DNA of 64,000 nucleotides from Xiphias gladius (GCF_016859285.1 NC_053419.1:11837501-11901500), one strand, 5' to 3'. Shown: positions 1 through 13,292, numbered from the stretch's first letter. Notes: generated by a model not told the origin, from the letters alone. Translations and numbers: made by a program.

Positions 1-1270
1 GAAAATCCCCGGTTTATGAGGTGACAAAGTGGGTAGTTTTCCTTTGATATTTGGCTTGTGTCCTTCCATAATTTATTAGGGGATCACCACAGTTGTTTCA
101 ACATGTCTGCTCACTTGTTTTTGAGAGTACAGTAGGGATATGTGGGTCTGTGGGATTATTTATTCATTATGCCTACCGTCACAGTGTGTGGGGGTAGTGT
201 CTGAATGGGAGGCAGGGCAAACATATAGCTCGCAAAGCCGCTGTATTATGCAGCATGTATAGTAAAGGCCTGCTGTATTACGCCTGTGGAGATGCGTCTG
301 CAGTAACAGGAGCTCGGCAGTCTTCGTCAGCCATCAGTTTGTTACAGCCTTGGACAATGTCCGAATATCAGGTCGCTTCCAGCTGCAGATCAGCAGGTTG
401 TACCTGGAGCAGCCGCCAACGTGACAGGCTGCTGCATACTTAAAGTTTAGGATGACAGTGCTGCATTTCAGGCTGAAGGCTACAGTAAAGAAGATGCAAC
501 ACTTGAGCTAAAACTACCCCGCCGCGGCTCGGGGATCACTTTGAGCGATCTTCCTCTATAAATTTCACATTTGCACAAATTCCTGTCACCACGCCTGGGA
601 CGCGGCACCAACCAGTCTCCACCATTACAGCAGCAATAGCTCCAGTTTCACGTTGCGTTTTTGGGCAATAAGTGCCTCAACTCTTGCTAGAAAAACCCTG
701 GTTTGCATTCGCAGCTGACTATAAGCTACGGGCCCGTAATTTTCAGTTCAACCTGCCTTTTTATAATTTTCCATCGGCACCAGTTGCAGAAATTGGTGGT
801 CAGCTGGTAGCCGAATAGATCCGGGGCTAATGATAGAATTTCTGAGATCTGTGGCTGCTAAACGATGTCTAATTTTCGGCTGAGGAAAAAACAAAAACAA
901 AAAGGTAAACAGCCCTACAATGTCAAAGGCTTTACACATCTCAATTAGAAGAGGAGAAAGTAGCGCGCACATCTGGATAAGTCACTTACCTCACGCGCTA
1001 CACCACAGCACCAGAATAAACATATTCATAGACATCCACAGGGGCGCATCAAAAATAATAATAATAATGATAAAGAAATCTTCATCAGATGCAGAACAAC
1101 CGCAGCAGCAGCCACCCCAGAGAGACACTTCTTGATGCGAGAACGTTATGGCACTGCATTTCAGAGCATTACACACAGGTCCCTTGGTCCAGTTTTGGTC
1201 CTCTGCCCCCTCTTTAGTACGTGACTGACACGTTCGCTCAGGTACAGTGAGCCACACACCCTCAGCTTGA
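1..1270. other. Gene-free stretch, left edge
   Basis: No open frame here resembles a known protein and no splice-bounded exon could be assigned. The short frames present are unrelated to one another. The last part, after about 900, becomes richer in CpG and leads into the CpG-rich block that follows. Part of an untranslated exon of a gene lying to the left cannot be excluded. Confidence 0.5.
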
Positions 1271-1690
1271 CAAACTGGGGCTGAGAGGAGGGGGTTGTAT
1301 CGCTCCGCCGGTGATGGTGGCTGAACTGCGCCTCCGACGCGCCGCCGGGAAGCGAGGGGAGGCAGCCGCTGCACGGCTACACATCCTGCATCCTCTGCCC
1401 GAGACGCCGGTCTGGCGAGCCCCTCCGACGGTTCGACCGAAAACGCTCGTGCGCGAGTGTCGGAGGAGCGTGGCGGGGGCACTATTTTCACGTTGTGAGC
1501 AAGGATAAGAAGATGTAAAGGGGCAAGCCGGAACAAGCCGCTTTTCGAGGCGTGGGCTGTCTGGTTTTAAAGGAACAGAGCCGAAGAGGCAGCGCGGCGG
1601 AGGATGCGCTTCGACAAGTGCGCCTGTCAAGGGGAAGTTCGCACACGTTCAAACCCATGTAGTTCCCGCTCGCTTTACCGCTGCTCTGCG
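1271..1690. promoter_or_regulatory. CpG-rich block, candidate promoter or first exon
   Basis: The stretch is dense in CG dinucleotides, for example around 1300-1350 and 1400-1480, in a window that is otherwise AT-rich and CpG-poor. In vertebrate genomes such blocks usually mark promoters and first exons. Overlapping frames on both strands are open for 60-180 codons, but none resembles a known protein, and openness is expected in GC-rich sequence. Which gene it serves, and on which strand, cannot be told from this window. Confidence 0.4.
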
Positions 1691-4600
1691 TTTAGAGAAG
1701 TGGAGCAGAAGAGAAGGCATGCCCCAACTCAGTCTGCCTTCCCCATCGCTGTGCGCTCTCCCATAATCTATCTATAGATACATGCGTCTGATCAGCTCCA
1801 GCTCTCTTGGAAAGGCATCTATTTTGACTTAACTCCAGCTACAGTTATCATGGTTAGGCTATTACAGCATTCAAAGTAACTAAAGTCAGTCTTCTGTGAA
1901 TATATCCAAATGTCTTTTTATGTCATTAATATTTATGGCTGTTTACCTAATAACATTCACTTGAGAGAGCTTCTAGTAGTCAGTGAAACAATGGACTGTG
2001 TGGACTAGCTCACCGAGGTTGTAACCTATGAGCTGGATATCTTCATCCTGTACATTATAAAGGATTTAGACTGGCATCTCCATAGTATTTAACTGTCTCG
2101 CTGGCCATGTGGCTGGACCTGTGGTGTTTATAATCGTGTCATACTGTAGTAATAACTCACTTCAATGACCTGCTGTTCACTACAGGGGAGGTAAGCCTAC
2201 TCATTGTGATGACATGTGTGATTCCAGTTTACCATATGATTCATATTTGATGGCAAAATCTTTGCTAAATCACTTTTTTTCTTTCTTTTTTCTTTTTTTT
2301 TTTTTTTTAGCTGTAAGCATGTTATATACTTTCTATATATATAATAAAAATTTTAGGATTAAGTGACACGTCTGCTTCCCAGGGCAGAAAATCGTTGTCG
2401 CACTGCTCTCTGTGGGCTGAAACTCAGATCTGTCCATGTCATCAGAAGCGGCAGTCTTCACGGCACATGTGCTTTATGGCATGATGCATTATTCCCACAG
2501 CAAAACGGCATGTTTCTGTGTTGGCAACATGTAAGATCTGACATCTTGTGCACCCCAACTCCCGCTCATCAGTGCTGTTTGCACATGTAGTATGCCGATG
2601 CTTTGAAAAAGTCACTTTAGTTTGTGACAATCTAAACAGGCACCTGTTTCTGTGGCCCTGAGTGGTGCATCTGGGACTCCAAGGAGCTCAGTTACATCAT
2701 GAGTCTGGATGAAAATAAAAATTAAATAGTAATTGAACCAACGGATCTGAATGTGTTATTTGGGTGCTTCATTCATGTGAGACTCACTGTCTGGCCTGGG
2801 CTGTTGACATAATCAGAGGGCAGCCAGCCAGTGTTGCAGACATTAAAGTGGCCAGTCGGTGTTGCAGACATGGGATCAAGAGGTCAGCATACTATGCTGT
2901 ATATCATTAACCTGCAGTAAAAGCACAAATTAATGTTTAAAACCTCAGCTTTAATTTAGTTCATGAGAAAACTTACACAGTACCGTAGTGCCACGGATTT
3001 CAAGAAAACTTGGCTTTAATAGTGAGTCTACTCTGCTATGAAAGAATGCATTAAGGTATTATTACTGTACAGAAAGATATACTTTGATAATTTTTTTATT
3101 GAGAAGAATCCCAGTATTGAGTATTATCTTCCTTATTGAAGAAAATCACAGGTAATTCCAAAAAGCAGACCCATATGAATATTCCCTTTGATTTTTACTC
3201 CTAGTTTCCCATTGTCACGCAAAAGTCTCTGTTACACGACGAATCGAGATGATCACATGCGATCACCACCAAAAAAGGACCAGGAGACAAATTGTACTTG
3301 GCCAGAGAAACTCAATTGAATCAAATAGTAGAACAATTAGTTTATTGCTAATATTCACATGGTTCATTCATATAACATTCACATCTGTTTTTATGTATGT
3401 TTTTTTTGTTTGGCAATGACAGCTGCAAAAAAAAATGTATAAATGTATAATGTCTGACTGGATAAAAGAAGATCCTCCTTTTCATTCACTATGAGCAAAT
3501 GAAGTCAACCTAAGAAGGACTCCCCAAATATTTCAACAGACATGACCAGCTTGGATAGACTTTTTAGAACAGTACATAGGCAGACCGTACCAAACTTCCA
3601 CAAATAAACTGGTCTACTCATTCTGTTTGTATTTCTGTTTTTATCTTGGTCTTTTATTTTTATCATTACCATCTTACTATTATTATACATTTTGTTTACT
3701 ATCCATTCTTTACTTTTAATTAGTCAATTGTTATTTCATCATATCATTCTTTTTTTTATTTTACTATTATTTGTCTTTTGTTCATCCGTACTATTATTGT
3801 TATCATTATAGTCATTGCTATTTTATTATTATTTTTATTTATGTAAAATTGTTGAATGGATTTGTTGAATTGGTTACTCTTGTGTAACCAATTCCTTTAA
3901 GTTCATCTGTTTTTCTAACAAAACATAAAAATCAATAAAATTAATGTTTAAAAAAAATGTTAGTCCAAATACCTGCAAAACTAATGACATTATTATCAGC
4001 CTCAGCTGTGCTTACTGTTTACTGAACATGGTAAACATTACACCCTTTCAGCATCAGGATTAGCATTACCCTTCTGACTGTGCCTGACCTGGTAGCGAGG
4101 CTGTAGACTCTTTGTCCTGCTTGTTTCTTTGGTTGGGCTGAATAGTAGATTTTTACAGTTGTTGCTGCAGTTTTGAATTTCCCAGTTGCTGAAAGATGAT
4201 GAGCGTGCTTTTTAGCATCAGAGAAACATCAGACAAAACTACATTTCACTGTAATGTTTAAAGCTTTATTTATCAAAGGTAGTTTTGCTGAGGGCATCTT
4301 TGTCGGGAGAATTCTGCTGCACACACCTGTACAACCCCTGTCCGATCTGTTGCCGCCGAACAGCTCCACTCAGCTCTACAGGTGTAGCAAGGGATTGAGG
4401 GCCCTGCTCAAAGGCACATCAGCTGTGGTGATGAAGGAGGGGTCTTTCACCTTCCATCTCCTTCATTGTGGCTCATCTTGACATCTTGCCACACTGTGGA
4501 CGCAGCTGTATAAAAACCACCTTTCCCACCAACATCAGAGTAAACAGGCAAAGTCATGGTCATATACGTGCATACAATAAATACTTACAGTGTTTAATCA

Positions 4601-6293
4601 TCATACGCCCAAAGAAAATGCTTTTTCTCAATATCTTTTTCCTTCCTTTTTCGTTCCCATCTCTGTATCTAGTATTGCTCCTCCATCTTTCCCATTCCCT
4701 TTCATTGTCATCATATTTTATACCTCTGTCTCTCATTCATAATGGAGGTGCCCTGAAGGCCACATTTACTGTTTGTCTGTGTGTGTTTGTGTGTAAAACT
4801 CTGTGTGCACGGACATGTGCGTGTATGTATTTTGACCTACTTCAGGCAGATACACTACTGGATTTGACATTAGTGGAACAATGACATGATCAAACCATGT
4901 CAAGTTGAGTATTTTGTGTAGCTAATTCCTTCAACATCATATCACACACAAAGGGTTTATGTTCACAAATGAGAAATTTGGTTGACTGTAACTTGCTAAC
5001 AACATTACTGTATTATGTGCAAACTGTTCTGATGCAGGGTATGGGTGTCTCTTTTAATGCAGGGGGAAATTGTTAGATACACTTCAGATGCTTGGCTATA
5101 TCTTTGAATATATTTCTGCGTACTCTATGTCTTACTTGTTCACACACACAAACACACATCCTCAGCAGTCATTTCTGTACTGGATATAGAGACCCCACCA
5201 TGCATTCATTATTTGTCTGCACACAGACTCACGAATTTCCTGCCCGTGGCGTCTGGGATGCCCCGAGGAGCGCAACAACTAGTGTTCCATTCACCGAGAT
5301 GAGTGACGATGACATTTCTGGGCCGAAAGGATAAAAGAAGGAGAAAAGGAGACAGATGAAGGGAAGGAACAGAGTTAGAGAGCATGGAAACCCTCTCAGC
5401 CATGTGGGACAACCCACTCACTTATAACGTAATGCTCAGCGAGCTGCATACAATTTCACTGGGGTCAAATGGTGAAGCAATGCTTTTCTGCTGATACTAG
5501 CCTCACTGTAAAACTGGAAGTATCTATCTGTATATCTATCTATCTATCTATCTTACAATAGTCACAATGTATTTCACAAAAAAGGGAAAACAAGCCAAGG
5601 AACGATGGAATTTGTTGCAGTAATTACAGCAATGTTCATCAATATATGTTTTGTCTTTCAGTTGAAATTTTTCCTCTTGTACTTTAGATATTTAGATATG
5701 GCTTGTCTTCTTATTATAGCAGAATAATCTTTGATTGAAGAGGGAGCAGAGGCTTATATTTCATTGTCTGTACACACTATAAAATGCAGAAGCTGTCTCA
5801 GAGATGTTGGAAACATTGGCTCAACCCTCTATGAGACTGCATTCACTATTACACAAGGCAGATGATATAGCAAAATGAAATTTGTACACTGCATGCTGCG
5901 GGACATAATTCAGTCGAGTGTGCCCACAGAGATCAGGAAAACACTGCACAAGGCAGGCACAAAAGGAACCTTACTACTTTCCATTAGCCACATTTTACAT
6001 TGACCCAGTGATTCTCAGTCTGTGTAATGTAGGACACTGGTGTAGCAGCAAGCAAGATCGTCTGTGCTCAATATTTTTGCTCAAATGTTTAAAAATGAAA
6101 ATCAATGTACCAGAAAATAATGCATTTTTTAAACTGACACACCCTTTCTTTATTTCCCTCAAACTAATTTGTGTCATATTGCTTAATTGCGTGTTCTGGC
6201 ATCTTATTTGACATCCTCCCAAAATAATTATCAAGACAAACAATTAAGACCAACTGCATTAACTAAACATAAGCTAAAACTGCTACATCATTG
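1691..6293. other. Gene-free stretch
   Basis: No exon recognised. It holds a T-rich run at about 2273-2310, an imperfect tandem duplication at about 2822-2872 (a unit ending in GTTGCAGACAT occurs twice), an AT-rich tract with many TTATT motifs at 3640-3950, and a short CTAT microsatellite at about 5520-5552. The sequence at 4020-4040 matches, inverted, a motif of the repeat family also seen near 20.7 and 41.05 kb. Confidence 0.5.
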
Positions 6294-8047
6294 TCAGCCC
6301 ACAGGCTCCTCAAGCACATTTTGCAGGCTACTCTTACCATGAATATCCTTCAGGTGGCGCCTGAGGCCTGGCTTGTGTACAAAGTGTACAGCACAGTAGT
6401 TACACTTATGGGACGTGTCCCCTGTGTGCAGGTTGAGATGGTCCCGTAGTGGGGCTGTCTGAGAAAAACGTCTTGTGGCACAGCTGGCGTCTAAGAGGCT
6501 TGAGACCAGTGTGGACGCATGTGTGGCGAGTCAGGTTACTCTTCTGGGAAAAGCCTTTCCCACAGACCAAACACAGGTACTCTCTGTGTTCCCTCAAGTG
6601 TCCCACGTAGCTCTCCAGGTGCCGGAAGACTCTGTCACACCTCCTGCACAGGTACGGCCTCCGGCTGTCCGAATCGTCTGTCAGCTCATCTCCAGAATAA
6701 TGACTCTTTGACGGATGTGCTTTAGAGAGGCAAAATAAATTGGTGTCCCTCAGCTCTCCACAGTCCTGTGGTTGAGCTGCCACTGAGAGCCTTTCATCTG
6801 GGTTTTGGGAACTGCCCACCACCTCTTCGTGTTAAGCAGAACCTCCTATGGTTGTGGAGGATATATGATCTTGGACAGCTGTAGGAGGGTGTAGCTTACA
6901 TCTTAGGGTACCTGTAATGTGGTGAACTTAATAGGATGGCTTGTTTGTGTGGACAGCCTGGGTGCCTCCACTGTCCCCTGACTGAAGGGTGTTAAAAAAA
7001 CATGGTGCGTCGTCAGATGACTCTATTTTAGCCTTAACCACTCTCCTATCCTCTCCAACCTCTCTGTCCTTGACTATCCACCCGTAACTTGGACTGAATC
7101 ACAATCGCTCCCCTTTCCCTTGTACTTGCTTCCTGGATACTAGTGCTAGGTTGGGCTGCATCCCTTTCCTCCTGATTTTTGAAGCTGGAGCCTGGCCAGT
7201 CACTGTCTGGCAGCAGGATTTCCTTCTCCTCTGATTGTTTCTCCAGTTTAAACAATGCCAAGGTGGGACTGAGGTACTGGGACAGGGCCTGGGCACACCT
7301 CTCCCTCAGAGGGACCCAAGGCAGTGAAAGATAAATAATGGAAATCAAGGAAAACAGTGAATTAATAATAACGAAAAACAACCAACAGTACAAGTTTCAT
7401 ACCAAACTTCCACTTGCATGCGTTAAACTTGCACACAAGAACAGAACTACAACCCCTGATTCAAGTCTTCTATAACTTTTCATATCACCTCCATATCATA
7501 ATACTTACTCTTTTGATGTTGTAGCAGTATGTTTGTTCCTTTTTTGTTTTGATTCTTTAACTCCTGATGCAGTTCCTTTATCCTGTCATTCTGACACAGG
7601 TTTTTGATTTGTTTTTAATTTCATCTAGATTGCACAGTAAAACAGGAAACAGAGATACACCTGGGGATATGACTTTATTCTGGATATTCTGCTCTGTTAT
7701 CACCGTAGAGTCCAGAGAAGCCGCAGGTTATATTGTACCCCCAGGAGCCTGGTCTAGCAGGACAGCAACAGTCTCTTACCAACCTCCACACTGGAAACTA
7801 CACCCATACTCAGCTCTGCCCGGCCTTCGAGGAGCAGACATTGGTCACGTAGGAAGTCTAAGGACGCTGCAAGCACCACTCTGTGACCATGGAGATGGAG
7901 AGGCTGGACAGTTGCGCCCCGTGGGCCTCCAGGGAGCAGTGTGACATCACAGAAGCGGTGCTGCTCTCTCAGAGCATTCATTTTGCTGAGGATGTTGTCA
8001 CTGTGGGTGGGGAGACAAAACTTTAGAGTGTCAGAGGAGCCTGACAT
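6294..8047 (-). pseudogene. ZBTB6/ZBTB26-like BTB zinc-finger pseudogene
   Basis: Read on the minus strand from the ATG at 8045-8047, the sequence encodes the start of a BTB/POZ domain (motifs NALREQHRFCDVTLL, HGHRVVLAAS, SVEVGKRLLLSC). It then hits an in-frame TAG at 7754-7756, where relatives have tyrosine in CYTG or CYSG. BTB homology resumes only at about 7303 with RCAQALSQYL, after roughly 400 bases of unrelated DNA. A linker follows in shifting frames, then C2H2 fingers (CRRCDRVFRHLESYVGHLREH, CLVCGKGFSQKSNLTRH, a third finger, then CNYCAVHF). In the third finger the first zinc cysteine codon is CGC (arginine, 6487-6489), and one extra base in the A run at 6464-6468 shifts the frame. 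The shifted frame continues as perfect finger sequence to a stop at 6294-6296. Family members are nuclear DNA-binding transcription factors with one coding exon. The stop, interruption, frameshifts and lost ligand all argue for a pseudogene; part could be sequencing error. ZBTB26 is the closest relative by recall only. Confidence 0.8.
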
Positions 8048-11000
8048 GATGGTCTATCAAATTTTAAAAAAAAAGTGTGAATACAGAAATACTGTAAATT
8101 GCATAGATTACCTTATTATTCCATAAATATCTGTAAGTATATAGTCAATATTTAAGTTTTTAATTAAATTTTATTCTGAAATAACTTGTGAGCCCTTTCT
8201 GCGTCTTGCAGTTGAACACTGTGAGTACATTTTTTAAACTTAAATATGATATAAGTTTTGGCGCTCCTGATGAAACTACTGCACATACATTGGGCCTATA
8301 TCCATTAATTTAAAGCCTCACAGTTCCAACATCCTATCATCACCATCACGGGGTGGTTTTGGTCTTCAATTTAGTCATTAAGCTAAATTTAAGCAGTACA
8401 GTCAGTAAAATAGCAGAGAGAGAGAGGTTGAGGGAGAGAGAGCACATATGGTCATGATGATCCAGTCCCACCTTTTACAACAGGCTCATCCCTTCACGAT
8501 GGATCCAGCTGGTGAGAAATGCTGCTTTTCTTGTTTCAAAAACACAGTTACCCTATGACCTTAACTTCAGGCAGCAGTCTGTGTTGCGCATGACCCCTTA
8601 GTGACACCTTCCGTGCCTTTACTTCACCCGGGTTTTTAGGCTACACAAGCATTGAGCATGCAATTCAGCTGTTTCAAACAGGAGCAACGCTAAAAACCAA
8701 CATGCACAGAGGTGCAAATCTTTTCCTACAATGGACTACATTAGCATTGCAATTTAGATTATTGATGGATGGATTATTTATATTTGTCTTTATTAGTGTG
8801 GTATATACGGATATTCTATCAAAATATATAAATCATTAATAGATTTTTTTTAAAATTTACCAAGAGGCCCTTTAAGTATTGTGTTGGCTTTAAAACTAAA
8901 ACTAACTGCGATGGAGCTGACAGTGCAACAGTCTTAACATGAAGACAATTAGAAGAGAGGTACTTGCAAAAAATAATAATTTGTTGTTAATTTATCTGTT
9001 GGGCTGCTGCCCGCTGCCATTTTGGAAGCTGTGATTTTCCACTGTATTTCATGAGAAGTACTTTAGTCAGAACTTGACCTGTACTATAAATGTGAAATGT
9101 ACTTCACAGCCTTCGTTAATATGCACAGTGAAACTCTGCAGTGGAGATGAGACTGAGGTTGGTGGTCCGCTGGCAACATCTGAAAAGAAACAAAAGTTGC
9201 AGGTGAGTACAATGACTTTAAAATATTGAAGATGGTTCGATTCCCTTTCACAAGGAAGAGGCAAAACTATAAGTGATGCCCTCTCTCTCATGCACAACCC
9301 TTCACACAAATATGTACTTATGGAATCCAAAAGAGAAAGCATGTGAAGACAGTCTGAGGTTGGATGGACCCCAAAGAGCTAATAATATTGAATATTCAGC
9401 AGCCATGCTGTTGTAACTTTTGCCATTATTTCTGAGGATACGGATTTTAAACTACACTGAAATGTTTTCACTGTTGGAGAGCAGAGGGGCCAATGCCCAA
9501 AAAAAGGCATCAGGCCAGACATCTGTCTGTGACAAGTGTAGTTGTTACAGTTGCTCTGCCAAAAGATGAGTTTTAGTCTTATCAGAATTAGTATCTTTGT
9601 TCAGCCATCCATCAGATTACAGAATGTGGTATCAGTTACAATGTTAGGTCATGTATGAAAGTGAGTGAGTGTAGAATTTCATACAAAATTAAAAAAAATA
9701 AAAGAAAAAATAAAGAACTGTGTTTTCCAGGTCCTCCAGTCCTGCTAGACCTATGAAAGATGAGTCATGTGTTGAGGTTAAATCACTGTCAGTCACACCA
9801 TCTCCATAATCATCAGTTCTCCGAGGAAATGGTACAATATGTACAGGTTCACAATATGGGGTTTTAATTGTAAGGGTGAAAATTAATCTGGTTTGGGGGA
9901 AAAACCCAAAAGAAAAATAATCAGCTTTCATGCTTAGCACATTATCAATGCGTTTGTTGCTCAAGGATTTTACACATCAAAGCAGAAAACAGACTCCACC
10001 AGCTCTGTTAATATTTATTCCCATTTTGCAAACAGGGTCAAAAAGTGAGATGTGACAAGGTTGTTTATTTATTTAGTTTAGCCACACTGCCAAAAAACTG
10101 TCCGAATCATAATGGCATGTATAAAATGCCAGTTAACATGAGAACAACCCCTGTAAGCACAAGCTGTTCTGTTACTACCATTTTAAGTAATAGCAAGGGT
10201 AGCAGTTGTTACATATAATAGTTTACTGCTTTCCTTTAAGCTATTCCTTTAAATGGTTGATATAAAGCATCCAGAAATGAAAAACAAATGTTATATTTGA
10301 TACCTGACAACCAATATTGTACATTTATCATTAATCAGTATTTTATGTGATTTAGACAACCTTTGAAAGTGACCATTCCTCTGTAGAATAGGGCCAAGAA
10401 CCCCAGCCAATATAGCGTCTTTTCTCAGTCCCAGAAGCTCTCACTGATTGGTATTTTTGGGCTGAAGTGCAGTTCACTGTCAACATGCCATTTTATCAAG
10501 GTCTTTTTTTAATGTGCAGGCAGAAAAAGGAACACAGCAGTTACTTATGCATAATGTTCTCCATGTATGATGCTTTTGCTATTTGGGTATATGCACACAC
10601 ACACAAAAAAAAACAGAAAGAAAAGTTATTAGCAAAACAAAAAGTCAAAATAATAGGAATTCCAAGAATCATACAGACATCCTGGTTATGCCTCTGCATT
10701 ACAAATGAATAAAGAGCAAGTGAGAACTTCAGAAGACTACCTTTTACTTGGAAAACATCCATAGAGAAGTTTTGAGTTTTGAGAAGCTTAGGTCTCCTGT
10801 TCACATTTACATACACATTTATATGTATATAAATATGTATATAAATTCACATTTATATATACAGTTAGCTACTATCATGGCTCAGGTTTAGGAGGACTCA
10901 ATAGCATGACTCACAGACACCGGTAAAAGTTCATAACAGTTCAGCTCCATTAACACTTGGCAGAAAAAAAGCTACAGCCTGGAAAGCACAATAGACAATA

Positions 11001-11830
11001 CGGTGGGGAATGAATGGAAAAAGGTTTGGTATAAATACTAAGAGCGGATTAGGGGATTGGGATCGAGTGAGTAGGTGGGTGGGGAAGAGTCAAGTGGCTG
11101 AAAGGTGGGAAAGCCGGGGTCACGGCAGGGCAGGAGGGCATGGCAGGGTCTGAAGTGAGAGGAGAGTTAGCAAAGTTTTTCAAATTTTGTCAGCACGTCA
11201 AAGGACTATTTATGATTTCACTGACAAATATAAATAGTATAGACAATATCAATACTGTCTCCAGGATAGTGGGTCTAAATCTACTTAAAATCTGTTTGGA
11301 CTACACTGTTTTGGTATATTTTAAGACATTAACGGTAAGAGGATTGTTTAGAAGCAAAATTTAGATCCGTGTTTGATAATCGTTTTAATGTCAGCCTTAT
11401 CAGCCCAAAAGAGCTGGACCACAACTGTGACACTTCACCCATCAAGACGATACAAAACAAAAAAAAAACAACAACAAAAAACAGGCGGCTACCAAGTCAT
11501 ACAGTCCCACTTACGCTGATTTTCCACTCAACCTGAAACCCACCCATACGTAAGGTACTGTAGCACAAAATGGAAGTTCCGGAGTAGAGTGTAAGTACCT
11601 TAAAACTGTACAGTACTTGAGTAAGTTTACTTAGTTACTTTCCACCACTTGAAAACATGTCCATGAGCTGGGGGATTCCACTACGTAAAAACAAAACAAA
11701 AAAAACCAAAAAAAAACCGACCCACGCTTCCGTGTGACAAACACGGAAGAAGAAAACCCCGAGTCAGTGTGAGAGTACAGGCTGAACTGTCTGAAGGCAT
11801 CCAGCTCCGCCCTCACCACCACCATCACCG

Positions 11831-11863
<33 letters not shown>

Positions 11864-12050
11864 TCATCATCGTACAATGTCCTGCGTTCGGCTCGTACGC
11901 CAAGAAAATAGAGGGTGAAGCCAGGGTCGTAGTAGGTCAACAGCAAACGCGAGCGGCAAGACGAGCAAACAGTAATGAAGTCACCGAGTGGTCGTAGTGA
12001 AACGTAAAATAAAAAAAAAAGAAAGAAACAAAAAGAAAAAGAAAAACAAG
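8048..12050. other. Gene-free stretch with trinucleotide repeat
   Basis: No coding exon recognised. It contains GA-rich sequence at 8417-8443, AT-rich stretches (8750-8880, 10790-10860), A-rich runs at 11459-11484 and 11690-11720, and an imperfect CAC/CAT trinucleotide tract at 11815-11871. The minus-strand frame over that tract reads as aspartate and glycine runs, but nothing around it looks like a protein family. CpG density rises from about 11.7 kb towards the block at 12.1 kb. Confidence 0.5.
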
Positions 12051-12059
12051 CTAAGGACA

Positions 12060-12460
12060 CGATGCGCAGACCGACGAAATGGCAGTTGACGGGGCAAGTC
12101 AAAAAGCAACTGAAACTTTCGGTGACAGCGGCAGCCGTTAGGTGTGTGGCTAGCTAACCCCGCGAGCCCGTCTCGTGCCCATGTGGACTCCGCGTCGGTT
12201 CTGCAGACACCCGCCGACCGACCTGTGCCGAACCAGGAGAACGCGGGCAGCCGCCGCGCACCGGGGGACAACAGGCAGAGTGAAAATCGTGCGAGCGTGT
12301 GCGGTGCGTGTGGATGATGTGAGCGGGTCGTCGTGTCCAGAGCTCCTGCGAACCAGCCGACACCGGCTCCGTTTAGCATAGCAATCGGAGATAAATAAGC
12401 CCAAGGTTTGTTTATGCAACAGGTCACATCACTCACCGCGCTTTTGCATTACATCGCTTA
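12060..12460. promoter_or_regulatory. CpG-rich block upstream of jak2
   Basis: A second CpG-dense island-like block, with many CG dinucleotides between 12130 and 12380. It lies about 9.6 kb before the first coding exon of jak2, on the side where the untranslated exons should be; human JAK2 also starts with non-coding exons. It is therefore a reasonable candidate for the jak2 promoter and untranslated first exon. I could not find a convincing donor site tying it to the acceptor at 22021, so the link is inference. It could equally serve an unknown minus-strand transcript. Confidence 0.4.
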
Positions 12461-12585
12461 CATGCCAATAAATACGAAAGGGCTGGACAAAAATACCGAA
12501 AGCAGAGATACCTAAGTTGGATACATCCTGTCATTACGATGCTCCATTAACAAGTGTGATATTTCACTGTAGCTTTATCCACAGT

Positions 12586-12916
12586 AGAGCTGGCGACCAG
12601 TAATCGACTAGTTGATCGACAGAAAATTAATCGGCAACTATACTGACAATCACTTAAGAACTTCTGTCATTTTTCAAGCGAAAATGCTAAATATCTCTCC
12701 AGTTTCTCTAATGTCAGGATTTGATGCTTTTCTTTGTTTATATATTGGGGGAAAACTAAATATCATTGGGTTTTGGTTGGTTGAATAAAAACAAGCTATC
12801 TAGATAGATCACCTTAAGGCTGCAGGAAGCAGGCATTTTTCACTATTTCGTGACACTTGAATGACAAAAGGATGAATCGATTAATCATCGATAATAATCA
12901 TTAGTTGCAGCTCTAT
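12586..12916. mobile_element. Teleost MITE with inverted ends
   Basis: The two ends are imperfect inverted repeats. The left end reads AGAGCTGGCGACCAGTAAT and the right end, reversed, reads AGAGCTGCAACTAATGATTA. The interior has the ATCGATTAATCATCGATAAT motif near the right end, which I recall from a very common short teleost repeat. There is no coding capacity. It is a non-autonomous DNA element of about 330 bases; the superfamily is not determined. Confidence 0.65.
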
Positions 12917-13004
12917 TGTAAATCTAACTGAAACTAACGTAACAAGAGTCCTGCAATAACTCCTATCCAAATGTTCAGTTTTTGTTGAAGAGGTTTTGAT
13001 TAGA

Positions 13005-13292
13005 GCCATGCCGATATAGGATTTTTGAGATAGATACCAGTATTGATATTTGGGAATTTAAAAAAAATCTGCTAACAATATGTTGGTCAGTATTTATTTA
13101 TTTATTCATTTTTGATAAGGATCCCTTAAAATGTGGTCATCTCTGGAGGACAAACATTGTAAAGACACTGTTTCTAAATTACCTCAAACATACCTTTGGC
13201 ATCTGTCTACTGCAATTTGTTGTTACAAATCTGCCGATACTGATATATCTGTGATAAATTAATGTTGGTCAGTGTATCGGGCTGGGTCTTTT
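13005..13292. repeat. Short dispersed repeat with GCCGATA motifs
   Basis: It begins with GAGCCATGCCGATATAGG and ends with CAGTGTATCGGGCTGGGTC. The GCCGATA motif recurs internally at about 13232, and TGTTGGTCAGT occurs twice. This resembles a family of short teleost repeats built on TATCGGCC-type motifs. The boundaries are approximate and the class is not certain. Confidence 0.4.

Noticed and set aside
991-1630. Long overlapping minus-strand frames of 122 and 181 codons
   Set aside because: CpG-rich DNA is poor in stop codons, the translations resemble no family and end in a low-complexity isoleucine run.
11764-12436. Minus-strand frames with aspartate and glycine runs
   Set aside because: The runs are produced by the CAC/CAT repeat; there is no conserved domain and the frames overlap one another.
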